Source: Microbacterium sp. Leaf288
Lineage (GTDB): Bacteria; Actinomycetota; Actinomycetes; Actinomycetales; Microbacteriaceae
Assembly: GCF_001422925.1 (NCBI RefSeq)
Contig: NZ_LMNI01000010.1
Span: 748,404 to 812,403, forward strand
DNA: 64,000 nucleotides
Direction: 5' to 3'
The notes under the pieces are model-generated. The model ran no database searches. It was not told where the DNA came from and was given only the letters and a program-made list of their open reading frames with translations. Positions 36,187 to 45,283 of the stretch are shown in pieces. How positions within the stretch are numbered: position 1 is the first letter of the stretch; every line of letters begins with the position of its first letter. The position numbers and the translations under genes were made by a program.

Positions 36187-36906
36187 TCAACCCCGGGCGG
36201 CGGCCACCGCTTCCGCCACGATCCCCGGATCGGTGACATCGTGCCCGTCCGTGCCGCCGCCGGGTCCCGCGGACGCGCCGAGCCCCGCGCGCCGGCGCGC
36301 CGAGAGGTGCACGGCGCCCACGCCGGCGCGGACGAGGTGGCGGATGTCGGCCGGCGCCACTCCCCCGCCTGCCGTCACTTCGAGGTCCGGCCCGGCGAGG
36401 CGGGCGTACGCCTCGAGGCGGTCGATCCCCTGGATGCTGCGCTCCGCGCCCCCCGACGTCAGCACCCGGCCGATGCCCTCGGCCAGCAGGGTCTCGAACA
36501 CCTCGGCGCTGCGCGGCGACGCGTCGATCGCACGGTGGAAGACGAGCGTCGCAGGGCCCGCGGCATCCGTCCACCAGCGAAGCGCCTCGCGGTCGGCGCG
36601 GCCGTCGCGCTCGAGCGCGCCGACCACGACGCCGCCCACCCCCCGCGCGACGCAGGCGCGGATGTCGGCCGTGACGACTGCGACCTCGTCGGCGTCGTAC
36701 ACGAAGCCGCCGCCCCGGGGACGCACCAGCACGTTCACCTTCTCGGCCCCGACCGCGTCGCACACGGCCTCGATCGACCCGATCGACGGGGTGAGACCGC
36801 CGACGACGAGCGCCTGGCACAGCTCGAGTCGATCGGCGCCGGCCTCGATCGCCGCGCGAGCACCCGCGGCGTCCTGCACTGCGATCTCGACGACCGTCGG
36901 GATCAC
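36187..36906 (-). CDS. CutC-family TIM-barrel protein, copy 2, in the fucoside operon
   Basis: This encodes 239 residues from a GTG at 36906 that overlaps the fucosidase stop by 4 nt (GTGA). The family strings RLELCQAL, NVLVRPRGGGFVY, VFHRAIDA and RVLTSGGA are intact. It is clearly paralogous to the copy at 28720-29439 (well over half the residues match by eye). Being the last gene of a transporter-kinase-M81-fucosidase operon, and translated by coupling, it probably acts on a sugar-related metabolite rather than on copper. The copper label comes from early genetics that later work on the E. coli protein did not support. Confidence 0.85.
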   Translation of the reverse strand: MIPTVVEIAVQDAAGARAAIEAGADRLELCQALVVGGLTPSIGSIEAVCDAVGAEKVNVLVRPRGGGFVYDADEVAVVTADIRACVARGVGGVVVGALERDGRADREALRWWTDAAGPATLVFHRAIDASPRSAEVFETLLAEGIGRVLTSGGAERSIQGIDRLEAYARLAGPDLEVTAGGGVAPADIRHLVRAGVGAVHLSARRRAGLGASAGPGGGTDGHDVTDPGIVAEAVAAARG

Positions 36907-38246
36907 AGCTCGACCCGGAGGGCGACCGCCGGCTCGGTCCGGAAGGCGTCGGGGACGGTCGCGTACACGCGACCGTCGGGCGCACGCTCGAGCGCAGCCT
37001 CGGTGCCGTCCGCCCAACGGGCAGGCCGGCCGGCGAGCTCCTCGGGAAGATCGAACTCGCCCGAGGCGGGGTCGAGCGCGATCACGTTGACCACACCCTC
37101 GGCAGCGGTGTAGGCGCGCGGCGCGCCGGTCTCCTCGTACGCGCGCACCCACGGGCGCGTGGCGTAGATCGCGTCGCCGTCGCGGCGGAGCCACGCTCCG
37201 AGCTCCCGCATGGCGCGTTGCTGCAGCTCGGGGATCGATCCGTCGGCGCGCGGGCCGACGTTGATCAGGAGATTGCCGTTCTTGCTCACGACGTCGGCGA
37301 GGAGCCGGATAAGGGCGTCGCCCGACAGCGAATGACTCGCATCCTCCGCTTGGTTGTAGCCGAAGGAGTACCCGAGTCCACGCGTCGACTCCCAGGGCTC
37401 GGCGACGATGTCGGCGACGTGGGTGTACTCGCGCGTGAGGAAGCCGTGCCGAGGCACGCCCCAACGGTCGTTCACTGCGCCGTCCGGCACGGCGGCGAGG
37501 TAGCGGCGCAGCAGAGCGGCGACCGCGTAGTCCTGCTGCCCCTTGCCGCCGTCCGGCCACTCGATGTCGTTCCAGAGCAGGTCGGGGCGGAAGCGGTCGA
37601 CGAGCTCGTCGAGCTGGGCGGCGGCGTACCGCGAGAACCACTCGTCCGCCCGGCGGAACCGGAACAGGTCGGTGTCGGACTCGATCGGCGGGTGGTCGCT
37701 GACGTGCCAGTCCAGCGCGCCCGAGAAGTAGACGCCGAACCTCGTGCCCGCGCGACGCGTCGCGTCGTGGAGTTCGGCGATCAGGTCGCGGCGCGGCCCG
37801 CGGCGGGCCGAGCTGAACGTCGTCGTCGCGGTGTCCCACAGGCAGAAGCCGTCGTGATGCTTCGTCGTGGGCACGACGTAGCGCGCGCCCGCGTCGACGA
37901 GCGCGCCGACGAATGCGTCGGCGTCGAACCCATCGGGATTCCACTGTTCCGCGAGGTCCTCGTAGCTCGTGCCCGTGCCGTAGAGCTCCTGGTGGCGCCG
38001 CCACGTCGGGCTCCCCGCGATGCGCACCGTGTTGGCGTACCACTCGGCGTACTGGTGGTGGGCATAGGCGTCCTCGGTCGGCACTCCCCCGGGAGGGTGG
38101 GCCGGCGCCCATGCGGGCACCGAATACACGCCCCAGTGGATGAAGAACCCGAGCTTCGCGTCGCGATACCAGTCGGGAACCGGCGTCTCGGGGTACTCGG
38201 GCGCCGCGTCGCCGAGGTCGGGTCCGGTGCGGGTCTCGAAGTTCAT
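36903..38246 (-). CDS. GH29 alpha-L-fucosidase, copy 1
   Basis: This 447-residue glycoside hydrolase of family 29 releases L-fucose from glycans by a retaining mechanism. Visible family motifs are KLGFFIHWGVYSVPAW (about 30-45), TTKHHDGFCLWD (about 135-146), and LLWNDIEWP (about 222-230), whose Asp aligns with the catalytic nucleophile of characterised GH29 enzymes. SKNGNLLINVGPRADG (about 320-335) is the usual late motif. There is no signal peptide, so it works in the cytoplasm on imported fucosides. It overlaps its upstream neighbour (ATGA) and downstream cutC (GTGA). Confidence 0.93.
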   Translation of the reverse strand: MNFETRTGPDLGDAAPEYPETPVPDWYRDAKLGFFIHWGVYSVPAWAPAHPPGGVPTEDAYAHHQYAEWYANTVRIAGSPTWRRHQELYGTGTSYEDLAEQWNPDGFDADAFVGALVDAGARYVVPTTKHHDGFCLWDTATTTFSSARRGPRRDLIAELHDATRRAGTRFGVYFSGALDWHVSDHPPIESDTDLFRFRRADEWFSRYAAAQLDELVDRFRPDLLWNDIEWPDGGKGQQDYAVAALLRRYLAAVPDGAVNDRWGVPRHGFLTREYTHVADIVAEPWESTRGLGYSFGYNQAEDASHSLSGDALIRLLADVVSKNGNLLINVGPRADGSIPELQQRAMRELGAWLRRDGDAIYATRPWVRAYEETGAPRAYTAAEGVVNVIALDPASGEFDLPEELAGRPARWADGTEAALERAPDGRVYATVPDAFRTEPAVALRVEL

Positions 38247-39820
38247 GCGCGTGCCTCCGTGCCGCGGCGTCGGGTGACGAGTGCCGCAAGGTCGGGCTCG
38301 TCGTCGGTCGTGGCGAACGGGTAGGTTCCGGGGCGCAGCCGGGAGTGGCCGAGGCGCAGCAGATCCTGGTCGACGCCGCCGGGGGTGAGCGCGAGCGTCC
38401 AGCCCGCGGCGAGATCGTAGAGCTCGGGTTCGAGATAGCCGATCTTCACGATGACGATGTCGGCCGATTCAGGGTCGAGTCCCAGCATCCGGAAGTCGTC
38501 GAGGGAGTGGAAGGGCTTGCGCCGCTCGGTCACGATCGCGTGCACGGCTCCACGGCGTACCACGACCTGCGTGCCCGCGACCGGGTCGCCGTCGGTGATC
38601 GAGAACACCTCGCCGGTGACCTCGACCGGCCCCCGCGGCCCGGGGTCGACACGGCCGCCCACGTGCACCGTGACCGTGCCGCCGATCCCCGCCGCCTGGG
38701 CGGTGCTCACGGCCTCCGGATCGAACACGGAAGCCGCGAGCACCGTGCGCGACGCATCGTCGAGGTCGGCCCGCTCGAGCAGGCGACCGAGGGTCCACGA
38801 GACGTCTCCGGCGCCGCCCGCGGTGGGGTTGTCACCGGAATCGGAGATGACGTAGGGCCGCGGCGCGTCGTCCGCCAGAGCCTCGTCGAGCGCCTCGTCG
38901 AGGCTCGCCGTCGGACCCACGAAGACGAAGTCCGCTCGTGCATCCCAGTACCGCCGTCCGAGCCGCTCCGATTCGCGGGCGATCACATCCGGGTCGTCGC
39001 CGGTCACGATGACGGTGGCGTGGCAACGGGGTTCGTCGGCCCACGCGTAGCCCACCCAGACCGCGGCGTCGACGACGCCCTCGAGCTCCTCGACATCCGG
39101 GATGGTGCCGTACAGCCCCTGGGCGGGCTCGAGCCGCGTGCTCGTCTTCTCGCCGGGCAGCAGCACCGGGACGCGCACCCACGCCTTGTAGGGGCGTCGC
39201 GCGTCCGGGTCGGCACCCAAGGCACCACGCAGTCGCTCGAGCAGGTTGTGCACCGCGCGCTGCTTGGTGTTCATCCAGTCCTCGTGCGGCGCCATCCGGT
39301 AGCAGGTGATGAGGTCGACGGCGTCGAAAAGGGCGTCCGACACGTTGCCGTGCAGATCCATCGACGCCGATACGAGGGTGTCTGGACCGAGCGCCTCGCG
39401 CACCGCAATCGCGAGGTCGCCCTCGGCGTCGTCCATGCCCACGACGCTCATCGCTCCGTGGATGTCGAAGAAGAACGCGTCGAACGGGCCTTCCGCACGG
39501 ATCCCCTCGACGATCGCCTGCTTCATGCGCGCATAGGTCTGCGGGTCGACCGCCCCGCCGGGCAGGGACCGCCCGTGCGTGAGCGGGACCCAGGTCGCAG
39601 CATCCCGCAGCTCCTCCCCCTCGGAGAGGAAGGGGTAGTACGCGAGCAGCTCATCTCCGGTGCGGATCGTGAACGCCTCGTCACCCGAGATGTGCGGTGA
39701 GAACGTGCTCGACTCGATCGAGATGCCGCCGATGCCTATACGCGGGCGCGCGAGCCCCGCCGGGTGGAGCGGGCCCAGGGGGCCTTTCCAGATCTGGTCG
39801 TGGTCAGGACGCGACGTCAC
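38243..39820 (-). CDS. M81 family metallopeptidase (MlrC-like)
   Basis: This encodes 525 residues from a GTG at 39820 that overlaps the ROK gene end by 17 bp. The N-terminal domain starts RIGIGGISIESSTFSP and has FFDIHGAMSV, SMDLHGNVS and TCYRMAPHEDWMNT (metal-binding Asp and His residues, about 115-205). The C-terminal MlrC domain has ISDSGDNPTAGGAGD near residue 347. The family is named after microcystin-degrading MlrC, but most members sit in transporter operons and their true substrates are unknown. The ATGA overlap with the fucosidase ties it to fucoside use, perhaps on an amide or N-linked part of the imported molecule. Confidence 0.85.
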   Translation of the reverse strand: MTSRPDHDQIWKGPLGPLHPAGLARPRIGIGGISIESSTFSPHISGDEAFTIRTGDELLAYYPFLSEGEELRDAATWVPLTHGRSLPGGAVDPQTYARMKQAIVEGIRAEGPFDAFFFDIHGAMSVVGMDDAEGDLAIAVREALGPDTLVSASMDLHGNVSDALFDAVDLITCYRMAPHEDWMNTKQRAVHNLLERLRGALGADPDARRPYKAWVRVPVLLPGEKTSTRLEPAQGLYGTIPDVEELEGVVDAAVWVGYAWADEPRCHATVIVTGDDPDVIARESERLGRRYWDARADFVFVGPTASLDEALDEALADDAPRPYVISDSGDNPTAGGAGDVSWTLGRLLERADLDDASRTVLAASVFDPEAVSTAQAAGIGGTVTVHVGGRVDPGPRGPVEVTGEVFSITDGDPVAGTQVVVRRGAVHAIVTERRKPFHSLDDFRMLGLDPESADIVIVKIGYLEPELYDLAAGWTLALTPGGVDQDLLRLGHSRLRPGTYPFATTDDEPDLAALVTRRRGTEARA

Positions 39821-40784
39821 GGACGAGCTCACCTTCTGCGAACGATTCGGAGGGGATGGAACGATCGGATGCCGCCACCAGGGCCGCGGCACCGAGCACG
39901 ACCGCGTCACCGCGCAGGGTTCCGGGAACGATGCGCAAGGGAGCGCCGGACACCGGCGGATCGGTCAGGAGCGTGGCCTCGACAGCAGGAGCGAGCAGGT
40001 CCCATGCGGAGGCCACCCCGCCCCCGACTACCGCGAGGGGCACGTCGACGAGGGTCGCGGCGGAGATGCACGCGAGGGCGACCGCCCTCCCGGCGTCGTC
40101 GAACACGGCCTTCGCAACGGGGTCGCCGGTTCGCGCCCGGTCGGCCACGACCCGCGCGGATACGACGACCTCGCCGGTCGCGGCCGCATAGCGGCGCGAG
40201 ATCGAGGTGCCCGAGGCCAGGGTCTCAAGGTGGCCGGTGCGACCGCAGGTGCAGACCAGATCGCTGTAGCCCGGAGTGTGGCCGATCTCGCCGGCAGCGC
40301 CGTATGGACCGTGGCGCAGTGCTCCGTCGAGCACGAGCGCTCCGCCGACACCGGTGCCGAGCATCACGCCGAGCACGTCGCTCCCCCGCCCCGAGCCCCA
40401 CGCGGTCTCGCCGAGGAGGAAGGCGTTGACGTCGTTCTCGACGCGCACCTCGAGCTCGAGTCGGTCGCCGAGGCGCTCGCCGAGCGGGAATCCCGCCCAA
40501 TCCACGAACATGTCCGACGCGGCGCGGATGGCACCGCTCTGCGGATCGACGACCCCCGCCGCGCCGACGCCGACCGCATCGGGACGCACGCCCGTGTCGT
40601 CGGCGAGCTCCTCGACGAGGAGCGCCGCCGTCTCTGCCATCGCGGCGCCGCCGGCGCGGGCGGGGGTGACGCGCGTCGCGCGCGCCAGCACCTTGCCGTC
40701 CGCGGCGACGAGGGCGCCGGAGGTCTTCGTGCCCCCGATGTCGATGCCGGCGACGACGGCGGGGGCCTCTGCGCACCCGCTCAT
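39804..40784 (-). CDS. ROK-family sugar kinase
   Basis: This encodes 326 residues. The ATP phosphate-binding motif is GIDIGGTKTSGAL (about 13-25), the catalytic Asp lies in VENDVNAFLLGE (about 117-128), and the zinc-site motif appears as CTCGRTGHLE, where the usual third cysteine is His. It phosphorylates a hexose or N-acetylhexosamine; substrate not readable. It is coupled to permease 2 by an ATGA overlap and to the M81 gene by a 17-bp overlap. It has no helix-turn-helix, unlike the ROK repressor at 44129. Confidence 0.88.
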   Translation of the reverse strand: MSGCAEAPAVVAGIDIGGTKTSGALVAADGKVLARATRVTPARAGGAAMAETAALLVEELADDTGVRPDAVGVGAAGVVDPQSGAIRAASDMFVDWAGFPLGERLGDRLELEVRVENDVNAFLLGETAWGSGRGSDVLGVMLGTGVGGALVLDGALRHGPYGAAGEIGHTPGYSDLVCTCGRTGHLETLASGTSISRRYAAATGEVVVSARVVADRARTGDPVAKAVFDDAGRAVALACISAATLVDVPLAVVGGGVASAWDLLAPAVEATLLTDPPVSGAPLRIVPGTLRGDAVVLGAAALVAASDRSIPSESFAEGELVRDVAS

Positions 40785-41734
40785 CGGCCGCCCAGCCCGG
40801 CCATCGCGATGCCCTTCACCAGGTGCTTCTGCAGGACGATCACGAGAATCGTGGTGGGGATCATCGAGATGATCGCGGCCGCCATCTGCAGATCCCAGCG
40901 CGTGCCGGTGAGACCCGAGAAGCTGGCGAGGCCCACGGGAAGCGTGCCCAGCGTCGCGTAGTCGACCGTCACGATGAGCGGCCAGAGGTAGCTGTTCCAG
41001 AACGACAGGAAGGTGAACACCGCGAGCACAGCCACCGCCGACTTGGACAGCGGAAGGATGATCTGGAGGAAGGTGCGCACCGGACCCGAGCCGTCGACCC
41101 GGGCAGCCTCTTCGAGCTCGAACGGGATGCCGCGGAAGAACTGACGCATGAGGAAGGTGCCGAACGCCGTGAAGGCGAACGGGAAGATGAGCGCCTGATA
41201 GGTGTTGACCCATCCGAACCACTGCATCACCTGGAACATCGGGATGACGAGCACCTCGGCCGGCACCATGAGCGTGGCCAGGAACAGCACGAAGACCGCG
41301 TCACGCCCCTTCCAGCGCAGGCGCCCGAACGCGTAGCCAGCGGTCGTCGAGACGATGAGGACGACCAGGGTGCCGGCGATCGCTACGAACAGCGAGTTGC
41401 CGATATAGGTCAGGAACGGCCCGTAGGCGAAGACCTCCGCGAAGTTGCCCCACTTGATCTGCGAGCCGACCAGCGTGGGCGGCATCGAGAACATCTCCTC
41501 GTTGGGCTTGAGCGCCGAGAAGAACGCATAGACGAGGGGCGCGACGAAGATGAGCGCCGCGAGGTAGATGCAGATGTGCGCGAGAACAAGTCGGATGCGC
41601 TCGCCGGGCGTGCGGGCGGCGGTGCGGCGGCGCGCCGGGGGCTCCTCGACGAACTCGTCGTCGGACGTCATGAGCAGCGTCTGCTCGATCACCGACGCTT
41701 CCTTGTCGGTCTCGGTCTCGGTGTCAGTGCTCAT
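40781..41734 (-). CDS. Carbohydrate ABC transporter permease (MalG type)
   Basis: This 317-residue membrane protein has a long charged N-terminal tail (about 1-50) and six hydrophobic helices. The cytoplasmic EAA loop EEAARVDGSGPVRTFLQIILP (about 205-225) docks onto the ATPase. It overlaps permease 1 by 11 bp and the kinase by 4 bp. The operon lacks its own ATPase gene. Confidence 0.92.
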   Translation of the reverse strand: MSTDTETETDKEASVIEQTLLMTSDDEFVEEPPARRRTAARTPGERIRLVLAHICIYLAALIFVAPLVYAFFSALKPNEEMFSMPPTLVGSQIKWGNFAEVFAYGPFLTYIGNSLFVAIAGTLVVLIVSTTAGYAFGRLRWKGRDAVFVLFLATLMVPAEVLVIPMFQVMQWFGWVNTYQALIFPFAFTAFGTFLMRQFFRGIPFELEEAARVDGSGPVRTFLQIILPLSKSAVAVLAVFTFLSFWNSYLWPLIVTVDYATLGTLPVGLASFSGLTGTRWDLQMAAAIISMIPTTILVIVLQKHLVKGIAMAGLGGR

Positions 41735-42632
41735 AGTGCACCCACTTCCGCTGCGCGGCGAACTGCATGCCTGTGATGAGGATGATGATCGCGAAAAGGA
41801 TCCACGCCGCTGCTGCAGCGAGTCCCAGGTCGCCGAAGGTGAACCCCTGTTCCCAGATGAACATGACGAGCGGCTTCGTCGCGTTGCCCGGGCCGCCGCC
41901 GGTCAGCAGCTGCGGCTGGGCGAACACCTGGAGGGCGGTGATCATCGTCATGATCGTCGCGAAGAAGATCGACGGCGAGATCATCGGGATCATGACGCTC
42001 CAGACGAGGCGGAAGCCCCGGGCGCCGTCGATGCTGGCCGCCTCGAGCACGCTCTCGGGGAGCTGCTCGAGCGCCGCGGAGAAGATCAGCATGTTGTAGC
42101 CGAGCCCCTGCCACACGCTCATCGCGACCACCATGATCATCGCCCACGAGGGATCGGCGAGGAAGTTCGGCAGCGTGATGCCGAACCAGCTCTGCGCCAG
42201 CCCGTTGAACAGGCCCTGCGGCTGCAGCATCATCTTCCACACCAGGACGTTGGCCACCATGGGCACGACGACCGGGATGAAAAAGAGCACGCGGAGGGCT
42301 CCGCGACCGCGGATGCGCGGCCCCAGCCCGATCGCGAGCGCGAGCGAGAGGGCAATGCTGAGCGGCACGTACAGCAGCGTGTAGACCGCGGAGTTGCGCA
42401 GCGCCGGCCAGAAGTCCGGGCTGCTGGTGAACAGCTTGGCGTAGTTCTCGACGCCGTTGAAGGTGCGGTCGCCGAACGTCGGCCAGTCGTAGACGCTCAT
42501 CACGATCGAGAGCCCGACGGGCACGATCGTGAACAGGGCGAGCCCCACCAGGGCCGGGCTTGCGAAGCCCAGCGCCTGGCGGGCCTCGGCCCTGGCGAGC
42601 GACCCGCGACGTGTCGTCGTCGTGGTCGTCAT
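41724..42632 (-). CDS. Carbohydrate ABC transporter permease (MalF type)
   Basis: This 302-residue, six-helix permease is the partner of the MalG-type protein at 40781. The EAA loop is EAASIDGARGFRLVWSVMIP (about 190-209). The N-terminus starts with a threonine-rich stretch and a basic segment. It begins 46 bp after the binding-protein gene on the same transcript. Confidence 0.92.
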   Translation of the reverse strand: MTTTTTTRRGSLARAEARQALGFASPALVGLALFTIVPVGLSIVMSVYDWPTFGDRTFNGVENYAKLFTSSPDFWPALRNSAVYTLLYVPLSIALSLALAIGLGPRIRGRGALRVLFFIPVVVPMVANVLVWKMMLQPQGLFNGLAQSWFGITLPNFLADPSWAMIMVVAMSVWQGLGYNMLIFSAALEQLPESVLEAASIDGARGFRLVWSVMIPMISPSIFFATIMTMITALQVFAQPQLLTGGGPGNATKPLVMFIWEQGFTFGDLGLAAAAAWILFAIIILITGMQFAAQRKWVHYEH

Positions 42633-42678
42633 TGCTCTGCTCTCTTGCTCACGTGCGAGGGTTCGAGGCCGAACCCGG

Positions 42679-43941
42679 TCAGTTGCCGAACTGCGCCTGG
42701 GCGCTCTCCAGCAGGTCCGACATCTCCATCTGGCCGTTGTAGACGCTGACGAGGTTCGGCTGGATGTAGCTGTCGAGCTTCTCCCAGTTCTTCGTCATGT
42801 ACAGCGGCACGGTGGTGGCGAACGCCGACTCGAAGACCGTCTGGACCTGTTCGCGGTACTGCTCGTCGATGGAGTCGAAGTACAGCGGCTGCGACTCGGT
42901 GCGCGCCGGGTACGAGCGGCCCGACGAGGCGATGTAGTCCTGCGCGTCCTTGCCGAGCAGCGAACCCATGACCTTGAGGGCGGCCTCGGGGTTGTCGCAC
43001 GTCTTCGAGATGCCGTAGCCCGATCCGAGGATCGGTCCGGAGTTGCCGTGGTCACCTGCCGGGAGCGGCGCCATGCCGGCGGCGAAGCCCGACTCGTTGT
43101 TGAGGTAGCTCACCGCATTCCACGTGCCGTCGACGGCCATGGCCGCGTTGCCGCCGGTGTACTGGTTCTCTCCCCAGCCGGTGTCGGAGGCCGAGGCGAC
43201 CGGTGCCGCGACTCCGAGGTCGGTGACCAGGCCGGAGTACCACGAGGCCGCGTCCACGAAGTCGGGGTCGTCGATGTGAAGCGTGCCGTCCTCCGACGCC
43301 GGCTGCTTGCCGGACAGCGCGATCGGCATCGACATCCACTGGTATCCGCCCATGCCCATGCCGAATCCGTACTTGCCGTCGGCGGTCGCGGTCGTCGCGA
43401 CGTCCTCGAAGTCGTCGAAGGTCCAGCCGATCTCGGGCGTCGCCGCACCGGTCGCGGTCAGCATGTCCTGGTTGTAGTAGACGAGCATCGTCGCCACGTC
43501 GAAGGGAACGCCGTACAGCCCGCCCTCGAAGCTCAGGATCCCCTCGGCGCCCGGGTTGAAGTCGGCGAAGTCGAGGCCCGCCGTCTCGAGGTCTTCCGCC
43601 GTCAGCTCGCGGAATCCGTCGGTGAACCCACCGAGCTGCGCGCCGCTCATGCCCGTGACGCACGCCATGTTCCCGCTGGCCATGTTGGTGGTGAGCTTCG
43701 TGAAGAAGTCGTTCCACGGCGCGGTCTGCAGCTTGATCGTCACATCGGGGTTCTCCTCCTGCGCGATGGCGACCTGCTTCTCGAGAGCCGTGGTGTCGTC
43801 CTCGCTCCCCGCCCACATGTCGACGACGATGGTGGGCTTGCCGTCGGTGGAACCCTCGCCACCGGAACCGCTCGCGCACCCCGTCAGCACCACCGCTACG
43901 CCGGTGGCTGCGGCCACCGCGCCAACGCGCAACTTCTTCAT
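42679..43941 (-). CDS. Sugar-binding lipoprotein of the ABC transporter
   Basis: This 420-residue extracellular solute-binding protein of family 1 has a lipoprotein signal peptide with lipobox VLTGC (Cys at about 23), a flexible Gly/Ser linker and an alpha/beta mature domain. It captures the operon's glycoside outside the membrane. AGGAGG lies 8 nt before the ATG. It is the first gene of the leftward seven-gene operon and is divergent from the ROK repressor. Confidence 0.92.
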   Translation of the reverse strand: MKKLRVGAVAAATGVAVVLTGCASGSGGEGSTDGKPTIVVDMWAGSEDDTTALEKQVAIAQEENPDVTIKLQTAPWNDFFTKLTTNMASGNMACVTGMSGAQLGGFTDGFRELTAEDLETAGLDFADFNPGAEGILSFEGGLYGVPFDVATMLVYYNQDMLTATGAATPEIGWTFDDFEDVATTATADGKYGFGMGMGGYQWMSMPIALSGKQPASEDGTLHIDDPDFVDAASWYSGLVTDLGVAAPVASASDTGWGENQYTGGNAAMAVDGTWNAVSYLNNESGFAAGMAPLPAGDHGNSGPILGSGYGISKTCDNPEAALKVMGSLLGKDAQDYIASSGRSYPARTESQPLYFDSIDEQYREQVQTVFESAFATTVPLYMTKNWEKLDSYIQPNLVSVYNGQMEMSDLLESAQAQFGN

Positions 43942-43977
43942 CGAATGCCTCCTATGGCAGCCAGTTGGTTCAGGTTA

Positions 43978-43992
43978 TTTCGATTCTCGAAA
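43978..43992. promoter_or_regulatory. Palindrome in the transporter leader
   Basis: TTTCGA-TTC-TCGAAA is a perfect 6-bp-arm inverted repeat 37 bp upstream of the binding-protein ATG. A half site TTTCGA recurs at 44031-44036. It is a possible operator for the ROK or another regulator. Confidence 0.4.
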
Positions 43993-44052
43993 CAACCTTG
44001 TACTCTTGTGTCGCAAGTCACCCTCGCAGGTTTCGATCGGTGACGCAACCCG

Positions 44053-44065
44053 AACATCGGATGTT
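44053..44065. promoter_or_regulatory. ROK operator candidate: AACATCGGATGTT
   Basis: This is a perfect 6-bp-arm palindrome with one central base. It lies where the -35 box would be for an extended -10 TGTGATACT (44074-44082) of the ROK repressor gene. A 12-of-13 match recurs at 46595-46607, upstream of the second fucosidase. Confidence 0.6.
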
Positions 44066-44128
44066 TATCGACGTGTGATACTTCGTCACGTCTCGGAAAC
44101 ACGGCCGCCTACACCCGCGAGAGGGAAC

Positions 44129-45280
44129 ATGACCCCCGACACCGACCGCTCTTCCGCCGACGAGGACCTGTCCCGGCGGATCATCGATCTGATCGCGCGC
44201 GGGCGGGCGAGCTCGCGCAGCGAGCTCGCCGCGGCGCTGGGCCTCGCGCCGTCGACCGTCAGCCTGAGGGTGCAGACGCTGATAGACGCCGGGCTCGTGA
44301 CCGAGCGCGGCGACGGCACGTCACGCGGCGGTCGGCGTCCACGGCTTCTGGGCATCGACGAGGGTTCGGGGATCGTGCTGACGGTCGACCTCGGAGGCGG
44401 CCACGCCCGCATCGGCGCACACTCGCTCAGCGGCGAGCTGCGTGAGACGCGTTCCATCCCGGTCGCCCTCGCGGACGGCCCCGAGGCCACGCTCGACGCC
44501 GTGTGTGATGTCTTCGACGAGCTCGCGCGGGACACCACGATCCATGCGATCGGCATCAGCCTTCCTGGCCCGGTCGACATCGACCGCGGAACCGTCACGC
44601 AGCCGTCGCGCATGCCCGGGTGGCCCGGCTTCCGTGTCCCCGACTACGTGCGGCGCCGCTACGGCGTGCCTGTTGCCGTCGACAACGACGCGAACCTCGC
44701 CGCACTCGGCGAGCACCGCGCGCAGTTCGGCGCGAACGGCCACAGCATCACCGTCAAGGCTGGCACGGCCATCGGCAGCGGCATCATCGTGGACGGCCAC
44801 ATCCACCGAGGGGCCACGGGTGCGGCAGGCGATATCACGCACACGCGCATCGACGGCAGCGGCGACATCCCGTGCTCCTGCGGAAACACCGGCTGCCTCG
44901 AGACCGTCGCCAGCGGCGCAAGCCTCGTCCGCCAGATGCGCGAGCGCGGACGGACGGATGTCGAGACCACCGCGGACGTCTTGGCGCTGGCCCGCGACGC
45001 CGAGCCCGAGGCGACCACCATCGTCCGCACCGCCGGCACCCACCTGGGCCAGGCGCTCTCGGGCGTGGTCAACTTCTTCAACCCCCATGCCGTGTTCCTG
45101 ACCGGCAGCATGAGCGCGTCGGAGCCCTTCATCGCCGCAGTGCGCAGCCGCGTCTACGAGGCGTGCCACCCCCTGGCCACTCAGCAGCTGCGGATCGAGG
45201 CCGCGCAGACGCGCGCCGACGCGATCCTGCACGGTGCCGCGCGGTGGGCCCTCGACAACCTCGAGATGCCCACCGCCTGA
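44129..45280 (+). CDS. ROK-family transcriptional repressor
   Basis: This encodes 383 residues. An N-terminal MarR/ROK helix-turn-helix (about 12-60, SRSELAAALGLAPSTVSLRV) is followed by a ROK sugar-binding domain with DLGGGHARIG (about 90-99), VDNDANLAALGE (about 187-198) and an intact zinc motif CSCGNTGCLE. It is related to NagC/XylR-type repressors that release DNA on binding the sugar or its phosphate. GAGAGGGAAC precedes the ATG at 44129. It is divergent from the fucoside transport operon and ends 3 bp from the converging second fucosidase gene. Confidence 0.9.
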   Translation: MTPDTDRSSADEDLSRRIIDLIARGRASSRSELAAALGLAPSTVSLRVQTLIDAGLVTERGDGTSRGGRRPRLLGIDEGSGIVLTVDLGGGHARIGAHSLSGELRETRSIPVALADGPEATLDAVCDVFDELARDTTIHAIGISLPGPVDIDRGTVTQPSRMPGWPGFRVPDYVRRRYGVPVAVDNDANLAALGEHRAQFGANGHSITVKAGTAIGSGIIVDGHIHRGATGAAGDITHTRIDGSGDIPCSCGNTGCLETVASGASLVRQMRERGRTDVETTADVLALARDAEPEATTIVRTAGTHLGQALSGVVNFFNPHAVFLTGSMSASEPFIAAVRSRVYEACHPLATQQLRIEAAQTRADAILHGAARWALDNLEMPTA

Positions 45281-45283
45281 CTG

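Noticed and set aside
40187..40260. Inactivated zinc site in the ROK kinase, because CTCGRTGHLE lacks the third cysteine.
   Set aside because: I recall a His at this position as a common variant in the family, and the catalytic Asp and ATP motif are intact, so it is not evidence of loss of function.
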